Shown: positions 43,832 through 52,891 of the stretch, piece by piece | Position numbering within the stretch: the stretch's first letter is position 1 | How the letters are laid out: each line of letters opens with the position of its first letter | The notes under the pieces: model-generated | What the model was told of the DNA's origin: nothing | What the model saw: the letters and a program-made list of their open reading frames with translations, nothing else | Database searches by the model: none | Position numbers and translations under genes: made by a program | Source: an uncultured Bacteroidales bacterium | GTDB lineage: Bacteria; Bacteroidota; Bacteroidia; Bacteroidales; UBA932 | Direction: 5' to 3' | Length of the DNA: 60,767 nt | NCBI GenBank assembly: GCA_947168525.1 | Contig: CAMVMG010000012.1 | Coordinates: 1 to 60,767 of the forward strand

Positions 43832-45823
43832 CTACAGTTGGAATTCCAGCATTACAAAGCTGTAGGGCTCCATTTCTACGGTCATCTTCCTGGCTGCGGG
43901 AATGTTCTCCTTCACGGGAACGACGGGCTGCGCATCGTAGTTGTTCTCGTCTTCCGGCTGGCCGCTCAGGGTGGTCTTGGTGGCCGTTCCCTTGAATTTG
44001 CCGAACCGGCCCAGGTTCAGGGTGGCCACCTTGGCGTCTTCACCGGCGTTGCACAGTTTCACGAACAGCCGGCGGGTCTTGGTGTTCAGGATGACGGACT
44101 GGCCCTGGAGCTCGGTGGCGTCGGCAATGCTTACGCAGTTGCCATAGTAATACTGCCCGGCGCTCTGTCCAAAGAGCTGCTGGATGTAATAGCTGCAGGT
44201 GAGGAACGGGCGCTCGTTGTCGAAGTAGATCAGGTCCGGATTCCAGTTGGTGGCGCCTTTGCGAGCGAACAGGGGCGCATAGGAAGTCATGGCTACCACA
44301 TCGCCGTTGCGCTCTACATGCAGCAGGTACAGGCCTTCTGCCAGGGCGTCGATGAGTTTTTTGTCCTTGGCGGCGTATTCGCCCAGATACACCTTGGTCT
44401 TGCGGTCGCGGGGATAGTTGTCGTACTGACGGTTGGACAGGAAATAGGTGCGGGGCTCGTAATAGTGCTCGTCCAGGATGGGAAGGCCGATTTCCCCGGC
44501 CAGTCTCCAGCCGTTCTGGTAGTCCGGGTTGTCGGGATGGGAGCCGGGACCGGCCGTGCCCACGATGACAATCTCCGGATGGGCCTTGGTCACCCGCTCG
44601 TAGATGTACTTGAAGCGCTCCTCGAATTCCGGGGTGATCTTTTCCTCATTGCCCAGTCCCAGATACTTCAGGTTGAAGGGAGCCGGATGGCCGGCGTCGG
44701 CCCGCATCTTGGCCCATTTGTTGGTGGCCGGGTCTCCGTTGGCCCATTCGATGAGGTCGATGGCCTCTGCTACCCACTCGTCCATTTCCTCCATGGGCAC
44801 CACATCCTGCGCCTGGGTTTTCATGCCCCAACCGCCGTTGGTACCCTGGCAGCTGACGCCGCAGGGGAGGATGGGAAGGGGTTCCATGCCCAGGTCTTCG
44901 CAGAACTGGAAGTACTCGAAGTAGCCCAGGCCCATGGACTGGTGGTAACCCCAGGTGTTCTTGATGCCACGGCGCTGTTCTTTGGGGCCGATAGTGGTTT
45001 TCCAGCGGTAGGTGTCCCAGAAGCCGTCACCGCCGCCGTGCACCACGCAGCCGCCCGGGAAGCGCATGAAAGCGGGATGGAGGTCTGCCAGGGCCTGTGC
45101 AAGGTCTTTCCTGAGGCCGTGGCCCTTGAAGGTATCTTCCGGCATCAGGGATACCATGTCTATATCCAGGTCTCCTTCCGTGAGCACCAGCACCTGCAGG
45201 AAGGCGTTGGGGCAGTCTTCAGCGGCGGTGAGGACGGTCTCGTACTTGGTCCACACGGGGCTGCTTACCTGCAGGATGGCATCGGAGAGGACTTTGGGAT
45301 CCCGGCCCCAGGCGCGGCCCTGGACGGGCTCTGCTAGCACGACGCGCACCTCCTTGGCACTGCCGATATTGCGCAGGAATACGGAGAAATTGTATTTCTG
45401 GCCTTTCTTCACGCTGATTCCGTCAAAGCCGTCGTTCTGCAGTCCGAAGCCTTTCCAGCCGCGGTAGTCGTAGAACTCCCGGGCGCGCTCCGTATGCAGG
45501 CGCATGAATGTGGGGTTGTTGGGATGGATGCCCCCGTCCATGCGGATTTCCAGTTTGCCCAGCGAATGGCCGGGACGGACTACCTTCCAGGCGGTTCCGG
45601 GGCCCCAGCCGTCCCGCTCCGCGGGGCTGTACTCGAACGAGCCGTTCTGGATGAGTTCTGCGTACAGGCCGCCGTCGGCGCTGCTGCTGATGTCCTCAAA
45701 GAAGATGCCGATCAGCTGGTCGCTGATGGCCTTGCCCCCGGCAGGGGCTTTCATGGGTTTCTGTGCATGGAGACCCAGGGAAAGGGTCAGGAGGACGAAA
45801 GAAAGGAATGCGATTTTTCTCAT
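43832..45823 (-). CDS. GH51-family alpha-L-arabinofuranosidase, second type (secreted)
   Basis: A 663-residue enzyme with a signal peptide ending LHAQ. IGIFFEDISSSADGGLYAELIQNGSFEY is the classic GH51 N-terminus, a carbohydrate-binding-like segment follows (about residues 90-230), then FMRFPGGCVVHG, LGLGNEE with the acid/base Glu and KVYLGEYAA with the nucleophile Glu, and a C-terminal beta domain. It is the plant-like arabinofuranosidase type, distinct from the enzyme at 35440-37974, and would release arabinose from arabinoxylan or arabinan. It is transcribed opposite to the main hydrolase run. No good promoter match was found in 45824-45957. Confidence 0.88.
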   Translation of the reverse strand: MRKIAFLSFVLLTLSLGLHAQKPMKAPAGGKAISDQLIGIFFEDISSSADGGLYAELIQNGSFEYSPAERDGWGPGTAWKVVRPGHSLGKLEIRMDGGIHPNNPTFMRLHTERAREFYDYRGWKGFGLQNDGFDGISVKKGQKYNFSVFLRNIGSAKEVRVVLAEPVQGRAWGRDPKVLSDAILQVSSPVWTKYETVLTAAEDCPNAFLQVLVLTEGDLDIDMVSLMPEDTFKGHGLRKDLAQALADLHPAFMRFPGGCVVHGGGDGFWDTYRWKTTIGPKEQRRGIKNTWGYHQSMGLGYFEYFQFCEDLGMEPLPILPCGVSCQGTNGGWGMKTQAQDVVPMEEMDEWVAEAIDLIEWANGDPATNKWAKMRADAGHPAPFNLKYLGLGNEEKITPEFEERFKYIYERVTKAHPEIVIVGTAGPGSHPDNPDYQNGWRLAGEIGLPILDEHYYEPRTYFLSNRQYDNYPRDRKTKVYLGEYAAKDKKLIDALAEGLYLLHVERNGDVVAMTSYAPLFARKGATNWNPDLIYFDNERPFLTCSYYIQQLFGQSAGQYYYGNCVSIADATELQGQSVILNTKTRRLFVKLCNAGEDAKVATLNLGRFGKFKGTATKTTLSGQPEDENNYDAQPVVPVKENIPAARKMTVEMEPYSFVMLEFQL

Positions 45824-45957
45824 ATATGTACAAGTTATAATATCCGTGTATTCTTGCTTACTAAGATACGCATAATTCTCAGGATTCCCAAGTACTTTCG
45901 TCCCGCGGGGCTTATTTGAACGTAAAATGGAAAAATATGAACGCCAATCGAATATGG

Positions 45958-45992
45958 AAAAGTGTCCCGGTGAGAACGCCGGGACACTTTTT
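45958..45992 (-). terminator. Bidirectional terminator downstream of the hypB operon
   Basis: AAAAGTGTCCCGG (45958-45970) pairs perfectly with CCGGGACACTTTT (45979-45991) around TGAGAACG. The A- and T-runs on both sides let it act on either strand. It ends the minus-strand operon from hypB. Confidence 0.85.
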
Positions 45993-46032
45993 GATAAGCA
46001 CTTGGAAGTGCTGTATTTCCATTTTACGGGAC

Positions 46033-47130
46033 TTAGCTCATGTCGGCACGGGCCAGGGCGTCCTTGTAGTACTTTTGGGTGACGAAGACGTCTTCCTTGT
46101 ACGGGTTGATGTGGCGCTTCTTGGCCTGCACGAAGATGTAGCCCAGGGCCACGGCGTTGGTGACCAGGGCCAGGGCGCTGATCACGACCATCATGGTGGG
46201 GTTGGCGGCCACCACGGAAGGATCTACGGTGGTACCTACGGCTGCGGCTTCACCGCCGGCAGCTGCATACAGCTGGGCGATAGTATCCACGCCATTGGGA
46301 TAGAGCACGGGCAGGGTGGCCCAGCTGAACCACTGCTGGCCGTTCTTGAAGGTTTCCTGGAACAGCGGGAATACCTGTGCGAACATGCACCAGATGGCCA
46401 GGGTGTTGGCACGGTTCTGGATCCAGCCGCCGCGGTTCCACAGGAGGGCTGCGATGGTGGGAGCCAGGAGCAGGGCGATACCGCAGTACCAGCTGTGCGT
46501 AGGCAGGCAGTTGTACGTGTAGGCAAAGTTCCAGATGTCATAGACCAGGATGTACACCCAGGTCATGTCGGCCCAGATCATGTCTTTCTTGTCCTTGGAA
46601 GGATATACGTTCCACCAGGCGGTCATGCAGAAGATGTTCAGCAGGCCGGCCACGCCGTTCATCACATTGTGCCAGCCGCCGTACTGCCATACGCCCTCGG
46701 AGGTGAGCCACCACTTGTTCCAACCCATGACGGCGGATTCGAAGTCGGAGACGCACGCAATGAGGATGTTGATGCCCACGATGATGAAGGGGAAAGGCTT
46801 GAACCAGTGCTTGGCGCCGATGCCCCATTTGTACTTGATCATCATGAAGCCGATACACCCGGCCGTGGCCGCATACAGCTTGGCATAGTGGAACCAGCCG
46901 GCCATATACACGTGTGTAGGGTTTTTCAGGGCCCACTCGGCACCGGTTTTTGCACCGATCCAGATGGCCACGAAGTACGCGGTAAGGGCCAGCGGAACGA
47001 CCAGGAAGGTGATGATGCCGCCCAGTTTGGTACGGCGGGCGAACTCGTTGAGGAGAATCAGACCCAGCAGGACCACGATGAGCATGCCCCATTGAGCCAG
47101 GGCATTCGCCCCATAAACTTGGAAGAACAT
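46033..47130 (-). CDS. Multi-pass membrane protein, DUF5692-like
   Basis: A 365-residue protein with about nine or ten hydrophobic segments and many Trp residues in loops (KWGIGAKHWFKPFPFIIVG, YGGWHNVMNGVAGLLNIF, WADMTWVYILVYDIWNFAYTYNCLPTHSWYC). I associate this with DUF5692, a family without known function; the name is from memory and moderately sure. It is the last gene of the operon hypB, flavoprotein, hypA, small membrane protein and this gene, and is followed by a strong terminator. Repeated Trp/His/Cys at membrane edges could reflect cofactor or metal binding, but no established motif is seen. It is a candidate membrane partner for the flavoprotein. Confidence 0.6.
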   Translation of the reverse strand: MFFQVYGANALAQWGMLIVVLLGLILLNEFARRTKLGGIITFLVVPLALTAYFVAIWIGAKTGAEWALKNPTHVYMAGWFHYAKLYAATAGCIGFMMIKYKWGIGAKHWFKPFPFIIVGINILIACVSDFESAVMGWNKWWLTSEGVWQYGGWHNVMNGVAGLLNIFCMTAWWNVYPSKDKKDMIWADMTWVYILVYDIWNFAYTYNCLPTHSWYCGIALLLAPTIAALLWNRGGWIQNRANTLAIWCMFAQVFPLFQETFKNGQQWFSWATLPVLYPNGVDTIAQLYAAAGGEAAAVGTTVDPSVVAANPTMMVVISALALVTNAVALGYIFVQAKKRHINPYKEDVFVTQKYYKDALARADMS

Positions 47131-47160
47131 AGTAAAAAGGTTTAAGTTAATAATATGGAT

Positions 47161-47511
47161 TTAAACAGTATGCATGTTGCCTGCCCGGCGGTCCTTGAGT
47201 ACGGCCCATACTGCCCACACGGCCGTGAGTGACAGCGCCATGGGAACGCCGACTGTCAGAATCTCGCGGAGCATGATGCCTGCGCCGCCGGTCTGCCCCA
47301 GCGCCGTGAAGAAGGGGAAGCGCCAGGTGAGTTCTCCGTTAATGAAATGGTCTACGATGAGCATGAGCGACCCGCCCCAGAGCATTTTCTCCAGGTCTGG
47401 GAGGTGATGCAGGAAGGGGGATGCGGCGGAAGACCCCGCTTTCCGGGCGCGGGTTTTCCGGATGACGGTGACGGCTACGGCCTCCACCAGGGGAGCAATG
47501 AAACAAGCCAT
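47161..47511 (-). CDS. Small membrane protein of unknown function
   Basis: A 116-residue protein with three hydrophobic stretches (residues 2-18, 44-57 and 85-107: MACFIAPLVEAVAVTVI, MLWGGSLMLIVDHFI, VGVPMALSLTAVWAVWAV). It is between hypA (4 bp) and the DUF5692-like gene (30 bp), so co-expressed. No family is recognised. Confidence 0.6.
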   Translation of the reverse strand: MACFIAPLVEAVAVTVIRKTRARKAGSSAASPFLHHLPDLEKMLWGGSLMLIVDHFINGELTWRFPFFTALGQTGGAGIMLREILTVGVPMALSLTAVWAVWAVLKDRRAGNMHTV

Positions 47512-47515
47512 GATG

Positions 47516-47866
47516 TTAATCGTTAGGTACTTCTATTTCTTTGATTTCTACTTCGTTGCCTCTTCTGAGAAAGGTGTGTTCACTTGCGCAGAACGGGCAG
47601 GTTTTGCCGTACTGCACGGTGGGATATTCCTGGTGGCAGTCTTCGCACCAGCTTACGGCCGGGGTTACGTTCACTTTGAGCTCGCTTCCCCGGAGCAGGT
47701 CTTCTTTGTCGGCCGCCCAGCGCCAGCAGTCCGTAAGGTATTCCGGGACCACGGTAGACACCTCGCCGATGTTCATCACCACGGCGTTCACCTTTGTCAC
47801 GCCGTTTTCCCCGGCGGCCTGTTTTACGTCGCGGATGATGTAGAAGACAATTCCCAGCTCGTGCAT
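47516..47866 (-). CDS. hypA: Nickel metallochaperone HypA
   Basis: A 116-residue protein starting MHELGIV, where His2 is the conserved nickel ligand next to Glu3. The zinc site CEDC...CPFC lies near residues 74-93. The ATG at 47866 is used because an upstream extension in frame lacks homology and overlaps the preceding gene. HypA passes nickel to [NiFe]-hydrogenase (or urease in some species) together with HypB. Here hypB is in the same operon, but no hydrogenase or urease gene occurs in the window. It starts 8 bp after the large flavoprotein gene. Confidence 0.9.
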   Translation of the reverse strand: MHELGIVFYIIRDVKQAAGENGVTKVNAVVMNIGEVSTVVPEYLTDCWRWAADKEDLLRGSELKVNVTPAVSWCEDCHQEYPTVQYGKTCPFCASEHTFLRRGNEVEIKEIEVPND

Positions 47867-47874
47867 GGACGGAA

Positions 47875-50700
47875 CTACTTTTTGCTGAACATAATTTTGC
47901 CTGCGCGCCGGAGCATGTACGGGAGGATGCCCCCGAACTTGTCTTCCGAGGTGCGCATGACGCTGGCCTCGGGATGCTCGCGGTGCAGGTGGATGGCGTC
48001 GAAGCCGCATTTGGTGGTGCACACGCCGCAGCCGATACACTTGTTCTGGTCTACCACGGAAGCGCCGCAGGAGAGGCAGCGCGCGGTTTCGATCCGGACC
48101 TGGTCTTCCGTGAGGGTCTTGTGGTATTCCTGGAAAGCGTTTTTGCGGGGTTCCACGCCGGGATCCTGGCGGGATGAGGTGTCGTAGGATTCCACCCGGA
48201 TGTTTTCCTTGTCCAGTTCGATGAAGTCCCTGCGGTTGCGGCCGATGGTCATATGGCCGTGCTGCACGAAACGGTGCAGGCTTTCGGCGGCCTCCTTGCC
48301 GGCGGCAATGGCGTCAATGGCGAACTTGGGACCGGTGAAGACGTCGCCGCCCACAAAGATGTCCGGTTCCGCCGTCTGGTAGGTGAGTTTGTCGGCCACG
48401 GGATACACCCCGCGGAAGAATTCCACCCTGGTGTCTTTGAGCAGGTTCTTCAGGATAACCGTCTGGCCGATGGCGAAGATGACGGTGTCGGCCTCCAGGG
48501 AGATGGTCTGGGACTCGTCATACTCCGGGGCGAACTTATGCTCCGTGTTGAAAACGGAGGTGCACTTCTTGAAGACGATGCCGGTAACCTTATCTGTGCC
48601 AAGCACTTCCTTCGGGCCCCAGCCGGGGTTGAGCACCACGCCGTCTTCGCGTGCCTCGGTGCGCTCTTCCAGTGAGGCGGGCATGATGTCCTCGGTTTCC
48701 AGTGAGAGCATGGTCACCTGCGAAGCGCCGCTTCTGAGGGCTACTCGTGCTGCATCGATGGCCACGTTGCCACCGCCCACGACCACCACCTTGCCGGAGA
48801 CTTTCTCCTTGCCGGTGTTGGCCTTGTGCAGGAAGTCGATGGCGGTCACCGTGCCGGGAAGGGTTTCCCCAGGGATGCCGGGCAGGCGTCCGCCCTGGCA
48901 GCCGATGGCCACGTAGAAGCCCTTGAAGCCTTCCTGGCGCAGCTGCTGGATGGTTACGTCTGTTCCTACCTCCACGCCGGTGCGGATATCCACGCCAATC
49001 TCTTCCATGATGTCGATTTCGGCCTTGATCACGTCCTTCTCCAGTTTGTAGGAGGGGATGCCGTAGCGGAGCATGCCGCCGGGTTCCTCGTTCTTCTCAA
49101 AGACGGTGGGGCAGTAGCCCATGGTGGCCAGGTAATAGGCGCAGCTGAGGCCGGCGGGACCGCCGCCGATGATGGCGATTTTCTCGTCCCAGCGCTTTTG
49201 CACGCTGGAGGCGATGTTAATCTCCGGCACAAAGCGGGTCTCTGCGTTCAGGTCCTGCTCCGCGATGAATTTCTTCACGGCGTCGATGGCGATGGGCGCG
49301 TCGATGGTGCCCCGCGTGCAGGCGTCTTCGCAGCGACGGTTGCAGATACGGCCGCAGACGGCGGGGAAGGGATTCTCCCGTTTTATCAGCTCCAGCGCCT
49401 CTTTGTATTTGCCCTCGGCCGCTTTCTTCAGGTAGCCCTGGACAGCGATGTGGGCGGGACAGGCCGTCTTACAGGGGGACGTGCCGGTTTCGTAGCAGTT
49501 GATGCGGTTTTTGTCTCTGTAGTCTTCCGTCCATTTCCCCGGACCCCATGCCGTGGCGTCCGGCAGTTCATGCTTGGGATACTGGACGGGGCCATCCTTG
49601 GTGCAGAGTTTCTGACCCAGCTTTACGGCGCCGGCGGGGCAGTATTCCACGCAGCGGCCGCAGGCGACGCACTTTTTAGGGTCCACCTCCGCCACATAGG
49701 CACTGCGGGACATGTTGGGCGTGTTGAACAGCTGGGAGGTACGGAGGGCGTTGCAGATCTTGACGTTGCAGTTGCAGATGGCGAAGATCTTGCCTTCGCC
49801 GTCGATATTGGTGATCTGGTGGACGAAGCCGTTGTCCTCGGCCTTTTTGAGGATGGCCATGCACTCGTCGTAGGTGATGTAGTGGCCGCGGCCGGTCTCT
49901 GCCAGATAATCAGCCATGTCTCCCACGCCGATGCACCAGTCGCGGTAGTCGTCGGCACAGCCCTCGTCCAGTTTCTTGCGGCCGTAGCGACAGGAGCAGA
50001 TGCCTACACCCAGGTGGCCTTCGTAGCGCTTGAGCCAGTAGGAGATATGCTCGATGTCGATGGACTGGTTCTCCATGGAGATGGCCTTTTCTACCGGAAT
50101 CACGTGCATGCCGATGCCCGAGCCGCCCATGGGCACCATGGGGGTGATCTTTTCCAGCGGGAGGAAGGTCATGCGCTCGAAGAACATGGCCAGCTCCGGA
50201 TGCTTGTCCATCAGCTCCACGTTCATGTTGGTGTATTCGGCGCTGCCCGGAACGAACATCGGCACCCAGTAAACGCGGTCTTTGCGCTCATACGTGGTGC
50301 CGGGAACCGGACCGTCCTTGGTGTATTTGTCGCCGTAGTCGTATTCCAGCATGCCGAAGTAGGCCAGTTTATCCAGCAGCTCGTCGAAGGCCTGTTCCGA
50401 GGAGGCATAGTGCTTCTGGGTGTTCATCTGGTGCAGCTGTTCCCGCGTCCAGTGCTTGCGCACCTTGAACGGGCTGCCCGGAAGCATGTCCAGCAGCAGG
50501 TCCAGGGAGGCTTCGCGGGTGATGGGATCCATCTCGTCCTCGAAGATGCAGGCCAGGCCCCAGTATTCGGGGGCCTTGGTAGTCATCTTGATTTTGCCGG
50601 GAATGCGGTCCGTGATGTGGCGGACCAGTTTAATCAGTTTGGGATTCGGATTTTCGTCGCCAAAGTGCTTGGGAACGAATTTCTTTGACATCTCAGGCAT
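47875..50700 (-). CDS. Large FAD/iron-sulfur oxidoreductase (GltD-like core with ferredoxin domains)
   Basis: A 941-residue protein, far longer than glutamate synthase small subunit (about 470). The N-terminal third (about 1-335) is an unusual helical/Cys-containing region (GICSCRYGRKK, AICNCNVKICN), followed by a 4Fe-4S cluster motif CVACGRCVEYCPAG near residue 345, a GltD-type Cys domain (CKTACPAHIAVQGYL, CGRICNRRCEDACTRG), the FAD domain IIGGGPAGLSCAYYL, NAD(P) domain VVVGGGNVAIDAARVAL, FAD-closing DIFVGGDVFTGP, and C-terminal ferredoxin CIGCGVCTTKCGFDAIH. It would shuttle electrons between NAD(P)H, flavin and Fe-S clusters. Flanked by hypB and hypA. A start three codons in is possible. 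Confidence 0.8.
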   Translation of the reverse strand: MPEMSKKFVPKHFGDENPNPKLIKLVRHITDRIPGKIKMTTKAPEYWGLACIFEDEMDPITREASLDLLLDMLPGSPFKVRKHWTREQLHQMNTQKHYASSEQAFDELLDKLAYFGMLEYDYGDKYTKDGPVPGTTYERKDRVYWVPMFVPGSAEYTNMNVELMDKHPELAMFFERMTFLPLEKITPMVPMGGSGIGMHVIPVEKAISMENQSIDIEHISYWLKRYEGHLGVGICSCRYGRKKLDEGCADDYRDWCIGVGDMADYLAETGRGHYITYDECMAILKKAEDNGFVHQITNIDGEGKIFAICNCNVKICNALRTSQLFNTPNMSRSAYVAEVDPKKCVACGRCVEYCPAGAVKLGQKLCTKDGPVQYPKHELPDATAWGPGKWTEDYRDKNRINCYETGTSPCKTACPAHIAVQGYLKKAAEGKYKEALELIKRENPFPAVCGRICNRRCEDACTRGTIDAPIAIDAVKKFIAEQDLNAETRFVPEINIASSVQKRWDEKIAIIGGGPAGLSCAYYLATMGYCPTVFEKNEEPGGMLRYGIPSYKLEKDVIKAEIDIMEEIGVDIRTGVEVGTDVTIQQLRQEGFKGFYVAIGCQGGRLPGIPGETLPGTVTAIDFLHKANTGKEKVSGKVVVVGGGNVAIDAARVALRSGASQVTMLSLETEDIMPASLEERTEAREDGVVLNPGWGPKEVLGTDKVTGIVFKKCTSVFNTEHKFAPEYDESQTISLEADTVIFAIGQTVILKNLLKDTRVEFFRGVYPVADKLTYQTAEPDIFVGGDVFTGPKFAIDAIAAGKEAAESLHRFVQHGHMTIGRNRRDFIELDKENIRVESYDTSSRQDPGVEPRKNAFQEYHKTLTEDQVRIETARCLSCGASVVDQNKCIGCGVCTTKCGFDAIHLHREHPEASVMRTSEDKFGGILPYMLRRAGKIMFSKK

Positions 50701-50716
50701 AAAATTATGTGGTCTT

Positions 50717-51391
50717 TTATTGTTGTTTCCAGCTTTTTACCTGCTCCAGCAGCCAGGCCGCGAACACGTCCACGCCTTCGCCGGTCTTGGCGCAGACGGG
50801 AATCACCTGTGCCTTGGGATTGCGAAGGCGGATGTACTTCTTGCACTTGTCCAGGTCGAAGTCGAAGTAGGGGAGCACGTCCATCTTGTTGATCACCACC
50901 ATGTCGCAGACCGAGAACATCAGCGGGTATTTGAGTGGTTTGTCGTCCCCCTCCGGGACCGAGAGGATCATGGCGTTGCACACGGCGCCGGTGTCGAACT
51001 CTGCCGGGCACACCAGGTTTCCCACATTCTCCAGGATGACCAGGTCCAGGTTCTCCATGTCCACGTTGTCCAGCCCCTGACGCGTCATCTCCGCATCCAG
51101 GTGGCACATGCCGCCCGTATGCAACTGGATAGACCGGATGCCGGTGGCTTCCCGGATTTTGACGGCATCTACGTCGGAGTCTATGTCGGCCTCCATCACG
51201 GCGATGCGGAGGGAGTCTTTGAGAAGGCCGATGGTTTTGATGAGTGTGGTGGTTTTTCCGCTTCCGGGCGACGACATCAGGTTGAGAAGATATACACCTT
51301 TCCCTTTCAGCTCTTTCCGGAGCAAGGCAGCGTCCTGGTCATTGTCGGCGAAGACGCTTTTCTTGATTTCAATGACTTTGATAGGATCCAC
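50717..51391 (-). CDS. hypB: Nickel-insertion GTPase HypB
   Basis: A 224-residue SIMIBI GTPase: Walker A SSPGSGKTT near residue 41, EADIDSDVDA, the GGMCHLD metal-site Cys/His, LDLVILENVGNLVCPAEFDTG and guanine-specificity NKMD. The N-terminal nickel-binding CxxCGC or His-rich region of some HypB proteins is absent. HypB drives GTP-dependent nickel delivery with HypA. It is the first gene of a five-gene operon with a flavoprotein and two membrane proteins. No consensus promoter was seen in the 51392-51512 region on the minus strand. Confidence 0.92.
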   Translation of the reverse strand: MDPIKVIEIKKSVFADNDQDAALLRKELKGKGVYLLNLMSSPGSGKTTTLIKTIGLLKDSLRIAVMEADIDSDVDAVKIREATGIRSIQLHTGGMCHLDAEMTRQGLDNVDMENLDLVILENVGNLVCPAEFDTGAVCNAMILSVPEGDDKPLKYPLMFSVCDMVVINKMDVLPYFDFDLDKCKKYIRLRNPKAQVIPVCAKTGEGVDVFAAWLLEQVKSWKQQ

Positions 51392-51512
51392 AGGCAGCGG
51401 ATGGTTTAAGTTTCGTGTTATTATGCCGCAATTTACACATTCTGTTTCAGATTGCCAAATTTCTGACGTCCTTTTTTCCTTCCGGGACGCTTCTGCTCCG
51501 GCTTTTTCCCTG

Positions 51513-51543
51513 TTTGCAGATTGAGCAAAAAGCAGTATCTTTG
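51513..51543 (+). promoter_or_regulatory. Promoter for the phospholipase-D-type gene
   Basis: TTTG (51513-51516), exactly 19 bp, then TATCTTTG (51536-51543), 19 bp before the ATG. Confidence 0.8.
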
Positions 51544-51562
51544 AAACGGATTTGGCAGGTTT

Positions 51563-52825
51563 ATGCGCAAACGGCTTTTCATATTCGCGGTCCTTTTGCT
51601 GGGGCTCACTTCCTGCGGGGCCAGCCGATTTCTTTCCAGCGCTCCCCGGAGCGGCGGAGCAGATTTGTCAGCCTCCGTGTTCGACAGCATCCGGGAGGCC
51701 TATCGTCCGCTGGCCCGATATTTCGCCGAGCAGGACGGCTTCCTGCCCGCTCCCGGCAGCCAGGCGGATATCTTTACTACCGGGCAGGAGAAGTTCGACG
51801 CCCTTGTCAGGGACCTGGAGGGAGCACATTCTTCCATCGACCTCATGGTGTATCGCTTTGCCGACGACACCATCGCCACCGCCATCAGGGATATCCTGAT
51901 CCGGAAGGCCCGGGAAGGCGTTACCGTGAGGATTATCCTGGAAAACCGGTCCAATCCCTATAATCCGGCCTTTTACAGTGCGTTCGAGGGTGTTCCGGGG
52001 TTGTATCTGATCAAAGCTCAGCCTTCGCACAACCCTTTCAGGATGCTTGACGACCTCCTCTGGCGGGACCACCGCAAGCTGATTGTGATCGACGGCAAGA
52101 TCGGCTATCTGGGCGGCATGAACATCCAGGACAAGTACCATACGGAGTGGCGGGACACCCACTCGCGCGTGACCGGCGGCGTGGTCGCTTCCTATTCCGC
52201 CCTGTTCCAGCGCGCCTGGGAACAGTTCTCCGGCCCCGCCGTCACCCCGCCGGAAATGTCTTCAGTCCCTGTCCGGGAGGGTGCCGTGATGCAGCTCGTG
52301 GGGGACGGGCCGGACTCTGCCGAGCCTATTATCCAGAACGGGCTGGAAATGGCCCTGGCGCAGGCGAAGGAGTATTTCTACATCCAGAATCCCTACTTCT
52401 GCCCGCCGGAGTCCACGGTCCGCGCCTTGCTGGATGCCGCAGAGCGGGGCGTGGATGTGCGAATTATGTTCCCCGAGGGGCAGGACGTCCTGATCATGCT
52501 CTGGGTTAACCATTCCTTCTACCGTCGGCTGCTCCGGGGCAAAGTGCGCATCTTCGAGCGCGGCGGGGATTTCATCCACAGCAAAACCTTCGTCTCGGAC
52601 GACTACCTGTCCTGTATCGGATCGGCCAATCTGGATTTCCGGAGTTTCGCCATCAATTTCGAGGACAATCTGTACGTGTACGACGGCCCCTTCGCCCTCC
52701 GCTGCCGGGAAGTCTTCGAGAAAGACATGCAGTTGTGCCGGGAAATCACCCTGGACGATATCGGCTGGTCGGTTCCGGAGCGGTACCTGCAAAGCTTTTT
52801 CCGGATGGCAGAAAGGCAGCTGTAG
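51563..52825 (+). CDS. Phospholipase D/cardiolipin synthase-like lipoprotein
   Basis: A 420-residue PLD-superfamily enzyme with lipobox GLTSCG (Cys18). Both HKD motifs are complete: DHRKLIVIDGKIGYLGGMN near residue 173 and IHSKTFVSDDYLSCIGSANLD near residue 337. Such enzymes make cardiolipin by joining two phosphatidylglycerols or cut phospholipids. Classic Cls proteins have membrane helices; here a lipid anchor replaces them, so the enzyme may act at the periplasmic face. It has a near-ideal promoter and is followed after 66 bp by a small lipoprotein gene. Confidence 0.88.
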   Translation: MRKRLFIFAVLLLGLTSCGASRFLSSAPRSGGADLSASVFDSIREAYRPLARYFAEQDGFLPAPGSQADIFTTGQEKFDALVRDLEGAHSSIDLMVYRFADDTIATAIRDILIRKAREGVTVRIILENRSNPYNPAFYSAFEGVPGLYLIKAQPSHNPFRMLDDLLWRDHRKLIVIDGKIGYLGGMNIQDKYHTEWRDTHSRVTGGVVASYSALFQRAWEQFSGPAVTPPEMSSVPVREGAVMQLVGDGPDSAEPIIQNGLEMALAQAKEYFYIQNPYFCPPESTVRALLDAAERGVDVRIMFPEGQDVLIMLWVNHSFYRRLLRGKVRIFERGGDFIHSKTFVSDDYLSCIGSANLDFRSFAINFEDNLYVYDGPFALRCREVFEKDMQLCREITLDDIGWSVPERYLQSFFRMAERQL

Positions 52826-52891
52826 GCCTTTGGAACGAATTTTGAAGCTATTTGAATAATGAATTTGAATAATGAATTAGCTTCAAACGAT

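Noticed and set aside
45916..46032. Start of a plus-strand ORF reading over the terminator into the DUF5692-like gene
   Set aside because: It includes the bidirectional terminator and continues antisense to a clear membrane protein gene.
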